A stretch of 34,626 bases of DNA from Lachnospiraceae bacterium (GTDB lineage: Bacteria > Bacillota > Clostridia > Lachnospirales > Lachnospiraceae). Every line of letters begins with the position of its first letter. The stretch's first letter is position 1. The position numbers were made by a program, and so were the translations under genes. Below, piece after piece: positions 23,935 through 31,489 of this stretch. The stretch is from assembly GCA_016286115.1 (NCBI GenBank), contig JAEESA010000003.1, positions 1 to 34,626 on the forward strand. The letters are read 5' to 3'. The notes under the pieces were generated by a model. The model saw only the letters and a list, made by a program, of their open reading frames with translations. It was not told the DNA's origin and did no database searches.

Positions 23935-25209
23935 GTGAGCAGTTTAAGTGATCTCTTCTACTTCTCCATATTGGTCTCTACCCTGCTCTTAAGCGTACTG
24001 GGGCTGTGGTTCACGGCTGCCATTCCCGGGATCGACCGGTGGAGCAAGCGCTTTTTTCTGAGTTATTTTATTGTTTTTTTGTTGTGCTTTTCTTTCGGCT
24101 TTCTGGAAGCGGTCTTCACGATAATTCCCGTTTCGGTCCCGGTATTTTATTTCATACTGATCATGGAATCTCTGTTCCTCTCCGTGCCGCTGCCCATGCT
24201 GACGGCTTATCTTGTTCACTGCAGCGGGGAGAGGCTGCGTTCGAGCAGGCTCTTTCGCACTGTGCTTCTTTTGTGGGCCGTGTGCATGGTTGAGCTTGTC
24301 TGTTCCCCGTTCACCGGCGGGTTCACTTACGTCACGCCGGATAGAGACTATTTCCGCGGGCCCTTATATCCCCTTCTGCTTTTGCCGATGATCGCTGTCC
24401 TGCTCATCAATCTCGCTGCTGTGATCAAACGCAGAAAGCGGCTTACCCTTAAAACCTTCCTCGGCTTTATCACCGCCATTGTTCCGATGACTATTGCCCT
24501 CTTTGTACAGCTCTTTATCGATGTGTTCACGCTCATCGACATCAGCGTTATCCTCTCCGCCCTGTCCATGTACAGCTTCATCCTCTCCGACCAGATCGAG
24601 CAGAGCAGAAAACACCAACAGGAGATCGCGGACCAGCGGGCCAGCATTATGGTCCTTCAGATGCGGCCGCACTTCATCTATAATACCATGACGAGTATCT
24701 ATTGTTTATGCGATCAGGACCCGCAGCTGGCCCGGCAGGTTATCATGGATTTCACCAACTACCTTCGCAAAAACTTCACCGCGATCGCAAGCTCGACGCC
24801 AATCCCCTTTTCGTCGGAGCTGGAACACACCCGCGCCTATCTTGCCGTGGAGCAGGCCCTGTATGAGGACAGCCTGTTTGTGGATTACGATACGCCCCAT
24901 ACCCGTTTTCGCGTGCCGCCTCTGACCCTGCAGCCAATCGTGGAAAACGCCGTTAAACACGGGAGAGACCCTTATGCCGGAACGTTTCATATTTCGATCC
25001 GTACCCGTAAAACAGATTCCGGCACAGAGCTCGTCGTTGCGGACAACGGCCGCGGGTTTGAAGCAGCGGATGACAATGGGCTTCATCTTGCCCTCGAAAA
25101 CATCCAAGAGCGCCTGGAGATCATGTGCAGGGGGAATCTGCTGATCACCCCCAACGAAGGCGGCGGGACCGTGGTGACGATAACAATCCCGGACACCCCC
25201 GCAAACTAG
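23935..25209 (+). CDS. LytS/YesM-type sensor histidine kinase with polytopic N-terminus
   Basis: ORF 23902..25209; GTG at 23935 has GGAGGGG upstream (ATG 23902 in the supplied ORF is the alternative). His_kinase box QMRPHFIYNTMTSIYCLCDQDPQLARQVIMDFTNYLRKNF and HATPase motifs LQPIVENAVKHG, VADNGRGF. Confidence 0.9.
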   Translation: MSSLSDLFYFSILVSTLLLSVLGLWFTAAIPGIDRWSKRFFLSYFIVFLLCFSFGFLEAVFTIIPVSVPVFYFILIMESLFLSVPLPMLTAYLVHCSGERLRSSRLFRTVLLLWAVCMVELVCSPFTGGFTYVTPDRDYFRGPLYPLLLLPMIAVLLINLAAVIKRRKRLTLKTFLGFITAIVPMTIALFVQLFIDVFTLIDISVILSALSMYSFILSDQIEQSRKHQQEIADQRASIMVLQMRPHFIYNTMTSIYCLCDQDPQLARQVIMDFTNYLRKNFTAIASSTPIPFSSELEHTRAYLAVEQALYEDSLFVDYDTPHTRFRVPPLTLQPIVENAVKHGRDPYAGTFHISIRTRKTDSGTELVVADNGRGFEAADDNGLHLALENIQERLEIMCRGNLLITPNEGGGTVVTITIPDTPAN

Positions 25210-25212
25210 TGT

Positions 25213-25461
25213 TTACTCCCTTTTCTCTTTCAAATCCCCCGCAGCGCCTTCTGTCTCCAGCTTCTTCAGCTCCTCTTCCGAGATTTCCATCGGCCTGTTC
25301 CTCGGGAAATACTTTCTGTAGTTTTTGACCCCGCCCAAATACGAGCAGGTTTTATAGGGATGCTTATAGACCACATCGATCATCACGTCTGCGAAGTCGA
25401 TATCGCTGACCTCGGGAGCTTTCCTCCATTTCCCTTTCACAATTGTCAGCTCGCGGACCAT
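25213..25461 (-). pseudogene. Short ORF, possibly C-terminal remnant of a larger gene
   Basis: 82 aa with no clear RBS. The frame stays open upstream (GPPPRKALDVAKQKREEVEKNFFAKYRQF-MVREL) to a TAG near 25550, with no obvious start. Confidence 0.4.
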
Positions 25462-25560
25462 AAACTGCCGGTATTTGGCAAAAAAATTCTTTTCAACCTC
25501 CTCCCTCTTCTGCTTTGCAACGTCCAGTGCCTTACGAGGAGGGGGACCCTTCTACTCGCC

Positions 25561-25611
25561 GCGCGGGCGGCGTTCGGCGTCAGCCGAAAGTTTCCATACG
25601 CCGCCCTGCGC
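25561..25611. repeat. Nested GC-rich palindrome
   Basis: GCGC-GGGCGGCG-TTCGGC-gtca-GCCGAA-agtttccata-CGCCGCCC-t-GCGC. Confidence 0.75.
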
Positions 25612-25613
25612 AT

Positions 25614-25647
25614 AAAAAAACCCGCCCGGAAAACCGGACGGGTTTTT
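25614..25647 (-). terminator. Rho-independent terminator of the 242-aa membrane protein gene (possibly bidirectional)
   Basis: AAAAAAACCCGcCCGG-AAAA-CCGGaCGGGTTTTT. Confidence 0.85.
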
Positions 25648-25663
25648 GAAAATGCAATTACTT

Positions 25664-26392
25664 TTAGTTGAACATCTTCTTCGCGTTGGAAAGAAGGCTC
25701 AGGTATACGAAATACCGAACAACAGACAGGATAGCCGCGATAATGTTCAGCACACCGGCGATAACAACGATGGCGGAAACATTCACGAACAGTCCGATCA
25801 GGCTAACGATGATGATCATGATAAGAATTACAAGGATCAGCTTCAGAGTGAAACGGCCCTTTGCTTCAACCTTGGAATTTCCGGTCTTGTTTGCCAGAGA
25901 AATGATCCCGTTGATAACATAGATCGCGGAAAGCAGATCAAACACAGCACCAAGGATCGTCAGGATCCCAGCAAGCACGCCGTTTGCAACACCACCGGTA
26001 AAGCTTCCGACAATGGAGCACACCAGAGCGAGCACCAGGAACAACATAGCCTTCTTGAAACCGTCTTCATCCTTGGAAGCATTGCCTACACCGACAATGT
26101 AAAGAATGAAACCGATGAAAGCAATGATAGCGCCTACGATCGTAAGAACAGAACCACCGATCGTGCCTACACCAGCCAAGGTAGCTGCATTGCCGATCGC
26201 AGTCAGATCCGCTTCAGAAGCACCTCCCAGAGTAGCGCCAAATTCGCCTATACCGGCTGCCGCTACGGTTGCAACACCGACAACAGTGATGATCGCGCCG
26301 ACCACAGTCATGATTGCTGCGAGCAGCTGCAGGATTTCAGCCGTAAAGATCTGGCCGATACCCTTTTTTGCATTTTCGTAATTCATTTTCAT
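25664..26392 (-). CDS. Multi-pass membrane protein of unknown function
   Basis: 242 aa with several hydrophobic Gly/Ala/Ile-rich segments; likely starts at MKMNYENAKKG with GGAGGAAG upstream. Confidence 0.75.
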   Translation of the reverse strand: MKMNYENAKKGIGQIFTAEILQLLAAIMTVVGAIITVVGVATVAAAGIGEFGATLGGASEADLTAIGNAATLAGVGTIGGSVLTIVGAIIAFIGFILYIVGVGNASKDEDGFKKAMLFLVLALVCSIVGSFTGGVANGVLAGILTILGAVFDLLSAIYVINGIISLANKTGNSKVEAKGRFTLKLILVILIMIIIVSLIGLFVNVSAIVVIAGVLNIIAAILSVVRYFVYLSLLSNAKKMFN

Positions 26393-26426
26393 CTTCCTCC
26401 TTTAAGTTGTTGAAATACTCTATACA

Positions 26427-26454
26427 ATAATACATATATCGAATAAAAAGTCAA
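26427..26454 (-). promoter_or_regulatory. Putative sigma-A promoter for the 242-aa membrane protein
   Basis: Minus strand TTGACT - 16 nt - TATTAT. Confidence 0.5.
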
Positions 26455-26472
26455 GCCTGTCGGGTTTTTTCG

Positions 26473-28656
26473 TCATTTTACACCATCATAACGGAAACAA
26501 AGCATCGTTGTGTCATCAAATTGCTCAGCGCCATCCACGAATTTTTCGATCCCTTTCTTAACGTTTTCTATGAGCTGTTCCGGTTCCGCTGTAGGATCTA
26601 CATTCAGCGCTTCGATCATCCGCTCCATTTCAAAAAGCTCTCCCTGCGGATTCTGCGACTCCGGCACGCCATCCGTATAGACAAAGAGGCAGTCACCGGG
26701 GTTCATCTGAAATTCGTGTTCTTCAAATGGCACGCCTTCAAACGCGGCCACCGCCAGCGAATGCTCATATTCCACAAGTTCAAACGGCCCGTTCCCTTTC
26801 CGCAAAGCCGGATGTTCATGCCCTGCGTTGATCGCCACGCCTTTGCCGGTGGAGATCTGGATCACTGCAGCCCAGACCGTGACAAAGAGGCCTGCTTCAT
26901 TATTTTCGCACAGCTGATCATTTGCATGCATCAGCGCTTCCCCGGGGCTTTCTCCGTTTTGCAGCCGTGACTTGATGAGGACTCTGGAGATCATCATGAA
27001 GAGGGCCGCCGGAACGCCTTTTCCGGATACATCCGCCACGATCAGCGCGATATGGTCTTGATCCACAAAATAGAAATCATAGAAATCGCCGCCAACTTCC
27101 TTTGCCGGCGTCATGCTGGCATGGAGTTTAAACTCTTCACGCTCCGGAAAAGCTGGGAAAAGCCTGGGGAGCTGGCTTGCCTGGATCGCGGTCGCCATGC
27201 TGAGCTCCGCGCCGATCCTCTCCTTTTCCGCCGTAACGGTCTTGACCTGATCCACATACTGCAGTGTTCTTGAAGACAGGTCGGAAAACGATCCCGCCAG
27301 CACCTCGATCTCGTCTCCGGTCCGATAGGTATCCTCCATCGGGAACAGAAGGTCCTCACCCTTAATAGAAACGATCCGGTTCGTCATATTCTCCAGCGGA
27401 TCCACGATGCGGCCGGAAAGCTTTCCTGCAAAGAACAGCACCAGAATGACGACCACAGCAAGCAGCACCGCGATCAGGATGATCGCGCGGAGGATCTCAT
27501 TGTTCACGGAAGAAACCGCTGCCGACATCAGTAGATCGATCTGATCCTGCGTCATTACGGTCGGTTCGGTCAAAATGCTCTTATCTATTGCGTGCAATAA
27601 TACCCAACCGATCGGTTCGATCGGCATCCCGGACATATAATAACTCTTGCCGTCTATTTCCTGTTCGTATATATCCGCCGTCCCTTCATAGACACTCTTT
27701 ACAAACTGATCAAAATCCATGTATGTGTATTCCCGGAGGTCCTGCCCCTCTCCGTCTGTCGGCTTGCCAAGGAGACCGCCCTCCACAGGCGAAAGGATCA
27801 CCTGCCCATTTTGATCCAGGATACAGACAAACTCCCCGTTTTCATAAGAAGAATTGACAAAATCCTCGATACCGAAAAGGAACAGATCCGTCGCAGCCAC
27901 AGCCACCACTTCCCCATCTTTATAGATCGGTACTGAGCAGGTGACGAGGGTTTTCCCCGTAAACGCATCCTCCATAACATCCGTAAAAGTAAACGATTTT
28001 CCTTCGAGTGCATTTTTGTACCACTCACGATCCCGGAGCGGAACATGGATCAGTTCCCCGTTTTCATCAAATCTTGAAGCAGCCTCCTGGTCCACCAGGA
28101 GCGCCACTCCTTCCGTCGTGGCAACATAGAGCGAATCCCCATAGGCAAATTCAAACGTGGACAGCATCATATCCTTCAGGCGGCTCAGGTTTTGAACAGA
28201 CTCCTGTACCTTGGGAGAATTCAGATCCACTCCCTCCTCCGAAATAAGCTGGGCTGAGGTTTTGCCATTTTGGGAAGCATCCGGCTCCTTTAACTCACGG
28301 GTCGGGAAGCTCTCCGGATCCGCAAAGACCTTCGTCGCATAATCCGCGACCATCCCCACATCATACATGCTGTTTGCAAACGCGTTGCCCACGGTTTCGC
28401 ACTCTATTTCGACGATATTGTCCAGCCTTCTGGAGATCAGCGCTTCCATTGTATCCTCTGAGAAAGAAGAAATGACCTCCTTCTGCTGGTTGTTGGTATC
28501 GCGCACGATCTCGCTGAGCCGTGTTGCCTGTATGAGGAACATGATCACAAACACCGCGACGACCAACGCGATCACGATCAGAATAAGATTGCGGTATTTC
28601 CTTCGGATCCCTCTTTTCACGTTATTTCCTGTTTTTTTCATGCTGTGTTCTTCCAT
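26473..28656 (-). CDS. Membrane sensor (extracytoplasmic Cache-like domain, HAMP) with C-terminal SpoIIE/RsbU-type PP2C phosphatase
   Basis: 727 aa; TM helix at N-terminus, PIYKDGEVVAVAATDLFL..., second TM and HAMP (GRIVDPLENMTNRI), then MATAIQASQLPRLFP...EVGGDFYDFYFVDQDHIALIVADVSGKGVPAALFM...VYTDGVPESQNPQGELFE...DDTTMLCFRY. Confidence 0.9.
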   Translation of the reverse strand: MEEHSMKKTGNNVKRGIRRKYRNLILIVIALVVAVFVIMFLIQATRLSEIVRDTNNQQKEVISSFSEDTMEALISRRLDNIVEIECETVGNAFANSMYDVGMVADYATKVFADPESFPTRELKEPDASQNGKTSAQLISEEGVDLNSPKVQESVQNLSRLKDMMLSTFEFAYGDSLYVATTEGVALLVDQEAASRFDENGELIHVPLRDREWYKNALEGKSFTFTDVMEDAFTGKTLVTCSVPIYKDGEVVAVAATDLFLFGIEDFVNSSYENGEFVCILDQNGQVILSPVEGGLLGKPTDGEGQDLREYTYMDFDQFVKSVYEGTADIYEQEIDGKSYYMSGMPIEPIGWVLLHAIDKSILTEPTVMTQDQIDLLMSAAVSSVNNEILRAIILIAVLLAVVVILVLFFAGKLSGRIVDPLENMTNRIVSIKGEDLLFPMEDTYRTGDEIEVLAGSFSDLSSRTLQYVDQVKTVTAEKERIGAELSMATAIQASQLPRLFPAFPEREEFKLHASMTPAKEVGGDFYDFYFVDQDHIALIVADVSGKGVPAALFMMISRVLIKSRLQNGESPGEALMHANDQLCENNEAGLFVTVWAAVIQISTGKGVAINAGHEHPALRKGNGPFELVEYEHSLAVAAFEGVPFEEHEFQMNPGDCLFVYTDGVPESQNPQGELFEMERMIEALNVDPTAEPEQLIENVKKGIEKFVDGAEQFDDTTMLCFRYDGVK

Positions 28657-28764
28657 ATGTTTTTAATACTTCACCTGGTTCGCTTCTAAGACCCGGTTCA
28701 GTTCTCCGCTCAGCAGTGCCGATTATTTTCCCTTTTTTACCTTCATTCTGCTTTCCTTTTGCCG

Positions 28765-29298
28765 TTATTGGACGTACACGATCTTCGCCCGCTGGAAAGC
28801 ACTTACCACCCGGCTCAGGCCCACAAAGATGAGACCGACGCAGAAGACGATCACCATCACTGTTGTATTACTGATAAAGATCGTGCACAGGACCGTAATG
28901 AGAAGATAAACTACGCCGTTGATAAAGCTTCCGTACCAGGCCGGCGCATTCCTCTTTTTCGCTTCCAGCCCGCGCAGAAGACGCAGCAGCCCCGTCACGC
29001 CGAACACCGAAACCAGATAGATCATGATGAAGATCTTCGGAATATTCGTGAGCGTCAGCGTAAACATGGCAAGATCCAGCTGGATCAGGGCGGAGTACAG
29101 CGTGTTCCTGCCTCCCACCATGTGCCTCGCCATCCGGAAATAATAGACAAGGTTACGGATCGCGGAGATCAAAAGCGTAAGGCCCAACACCGCGTTGATC
29201 ACGATATACCCCCACTCCGGCCACATCATCATGACCACAGCCAAAACAATGATCAAGATTCCGGTAACACACTTAAAAATCCTTGATGCAGCGTTCAT
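28765..29298 (-). CDS. Small multi-pass membrane protein (DUF308/HdeD-like)
   Basis: ORF 28765..29364; likely start ATG 29298 (MNAASRIFKCVTG) with GGGAGGAA RBS and ATGA overlap with the upstream stop; about 6 TM segments. Confidence 0.65.
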   Translation of the reverse strand: MNAASRIFKCVTGILIIVLAVVMMMWPEWGYIVINAVLGLTLLISAIRNLVYYFRMARHMVGGRNTLYSALIQLDLAMFTLTLTNIPKIFIMIYLVSVFGVTGLLRLLRGLEAKKRNAPAWYGSFINGVVYLLITVLCTIFISNTTVMVIVFCVGLIFVGLSRVVSAFQRAKIVYVQ

Positions 29299-30452
29299 AA
29301 TGTTCCTCCCTTCGTGGCTTCCTGCGCGAGCTTCATGTATTCCCTCATGCCCCTTCTGCCCCATTTTTTGTAATCGCCGGTCATTCCGAGAAGGAGATTT
29401 CCGGATTTATAGACACGATCCGTGACCATGCTCTTCTGCGCCAGTGCCGCAAGGATAAACCGGCCGAGCGGCGTATCGTCCTTTTGGGACCCTTCCGCAG
29501 CTCTGTATTCTTTGAGATAGTCCTCCGTTTCAAAGTCCGGTACCTCCTGCCCGGACAGGCTTTCGCCGAAGGCCTTCCAGTCCTCGCAGTCATCGGTCTG
29601 TCTCTTCAAAAAGATCTCATTGATCTTATCCTTATGCGGCGCCACGATGTCATCTGCATATTTCGCCTTTTCAAAAGCCGCGATCTCTCCCCGTAAGAAC
29701 TTCATCGCATAGACCATCTGGCAGTATGCGTACATGAAGTCGCTCGGATTGTCCTTTAAGACCTCTTCGTAATCCGCCCAGGCCGGAAGGTATTTATAAC
29801 GCATGCAGCTGTAGTCCGGCAAATGCCCGGCACGGCCGTGTCCCAGGTTCATGACGGAGATTTCCGATCCCTGGCGCATACTGGCGGTATAGTTTCCCTT
29901 TTCGAGATCATCAGGCACGGCCGGGTTCGGGAAGAAGTTGACCTTACGCTCAGTCCCGTCCGGCAGAACCTCGTAGAAATGATAATTCGTGTCGTTGATG
30001 ACCCGGGAAGGCGTTCCCGCAAAATTCTGATGCGCCCAGGTGTCCGCCAGTACATGCATGGCAACGCCCGCCGCCTCCAGGTCCTTTCCCTTCACCTGGT
30101 TCACCGTTTCCACCAGAAGATCCCCGTTCGGCTTGCAGATCAGATGGTATTTCTGCATATATTTCTTTCCGCAGCCCTTTCTTGTGGAATAAAGATCATA
30201 GGGCAGGAAATGAAAGGAGGACCAGATCCGCGTCAGATCCTGCTGGGAAATGGGATCAGCTCCCGCATCCGCCATCTCCATGGCCAGCATCGTGGTGGCC
30301 GCCGCAAGCGGTGCGCCGACACTGTTTAAGACCGGTTTTGTACAAAGATCCACAAAAAACGCGGCTCTGGCGATCTGAAGTGACTCTTCATGCGTATACC
30401 CTGAAAGGTACGCCGCGGAATAGGTTCCGTAATAGTGAAAATCTTTGTTCAT
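29295..30452 (-). CDS. DUF6765-like / zinc-phospholipase C-like protein
   Basis: 385 aa; HVLADTWAHQNFAG is a His/Asp metal-binding type motif (H-x3-D-x3-H); MNKDFHYYGTYSAAYLSGYTHEES N-terminus. Confidence 0.6.
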   Translation of the reverse strand: MNKDFHYYGTYSAAYLSGYTHEESLQIARAAFFVDLCTKPVLNSVGAPLAAATTMLAMEMADAGADPISQQDLTRIWSSFHFLPYDLYSTRKGCGKKYMQKYHLICKPNGDLLVETVNQVKGKDLEAAGVAMHVLADTWAHQNFAGTPSRVINDTNYHFYEVLPDGTERKVNFFPNPAVPDDLEKGNYTASMRQGSEISVMNLGHGRAGHLPDYSCMRYKYLPAWADYEEVLKDNPSDFMYAYCQMVYAMKFLRGEIAAFEKAKYADDIVAPHKDKINEIFLKRQTDDCEDWKAFGESLSGQEVPDFETEDYLKEYRAAEGSQKDDTPLGRFILAALAQKSMVTDRVYKSGNLLLGMTGDYKKWGRRGMREYMKLAQEATKGGTL

Positions 30453-31012
30453 GACACGCCCTCCTTCTGCGCTGCTGCCTTGATCATTTTTTCTAAGCGC
30501 TCCACCTTCACTGCGCCCACCACAAGCTCGAAGATCATGACGAGTGAGGTGAAATCCACGATGGTTTTGACCACGATGTCCAAAACCCCCATGATATAGG
30601 CCCCAGTATACACATCATCGTTTAAGTAGGATACGAGCGAACCATATTGGAGCACATCCCTGAAGTTGGTGATAATGCTGCCAACGGTAAAGATCGCAAG
30701 AATGATCGCAAGGACCAGATAAACCCTCCGTTTCCCGTTTCGTCTTCCGAAGCCGTCCTTTCTGGCGGACGATCCGATATAAAGGCGGATGATAAGATCG
30801 ATCGCGATGACGATGCCGGACGCAAGGATCAAAATAAACATACCCGCCCCCGCATACTCCGGTCCAAAAATATACTCCATGAACTCCAGCCACTCATCCT
30901 TATCGCGGACCATCGTCATGATGACCTTAATCACGCTCCAGATCCCGAAAGTAATGACCCCGGAACCCACACAGACCAGAAGATTCTGATATCTACGTAA
31001 TTCTCTTTCCAT
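30449..31012 (-). CDS. Small multi-pass membrane protein of unknown function
   Basis: 187 aa, about 4 hydrophobic segments; overlaps the following gene start by 4 nt. Confidence 0.65.
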   Translation of the reverse strand: MERELRRYQNLLVCVGSGVITFGIWSVIKVIMTMVRDKDEWLEFMEYIFGPEYAGAGMFILILASGIVIAIDLIIRLYIGSSARKDGFGRRNGKRRVYLVLAIILAIFTVGSIITNFRDVLQYGSLVSYLNDDVYTGAYIMGVLDIVVKTIVDFTSLVMIFELVVGAVKVERLEKMIKAAAQKEGVS

Positions 31013-31033
31013 TCCTGATTTTCCTCCTCCTGC

Positions 31034-31318
31034 CTATAGTATTTTGCCCTTGGGCATCTGTCCCTTCTCTTTGCAGAACAGATCCCAGAAAAGAAGCATT
31101 GCCTTCGTGTCCGGAAAGCTTTTCCCCCTGGCCTTTATGCCGGGCGCACTTTCCGAAAACAACAGGACCGAGCGGATCGTTTCACTCTCCTCCCTCACCT
31201 GCAGAAAGACCGGAGGCTTATGCTCTTCTTCCATGACAAGATAGGGCGGTCCCTCCCCGGGGATCATGAATCTGCTCTCGACACCGTTCATAAAAAGTTC
31301 CTCCTGCAGCCCTGCCAT
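31034..31318 (-). CDS. Hypothetical protein (94 aa)
   Basis: ORF at the 5' end of the same minus-strand gene run; AGGAGGAAC precedes the internal Met (MNGVESRF), which may be the real start. Confidence 0.5.
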   Translation of the reverse strand: MAGLQEELFMNGVESRFMIPGEGPPYLVMEEEHKPPVFLQVREESETIRSVLLFSESAPGIKARGKSFPDTKAMLLFWDLFCKEKGQMPKGKIL

Positions 31319-31417
31319 CTTCCCCTGTTTCTTATTTCAGCCGACAACTGACGGTTAATTTTACCATCTTTTGCCCCGTTCGGCAAGGATTTCGCGCCTC
31401 CCTCCTTACTCCTTTTC

Positions 31418-31446
31418 TTGCCCGAAAACCAAATCCATGATATAAT
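31418..31446 (+). promoter_or_regulatory. Sigma-A promoter of the C1A protease gene
   Basis: TTGCCC - 17 nt - TATAAT. Confidence 0.7.
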
Positions 31447-31489
31447 GTGTTATCTCTTTTTGCAGAACTATTTATCAAGGAGGAATCAA

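Noticed and set aside
25646-26413. 255-aa plus-strand ORF rich in N/D/H/R
   Set aside because: Antisense of the hydrophobic 242-aa membrane protein, which has SD, promoter and terminator; the low-complexity polar translation is typical of antisense to TM segments.
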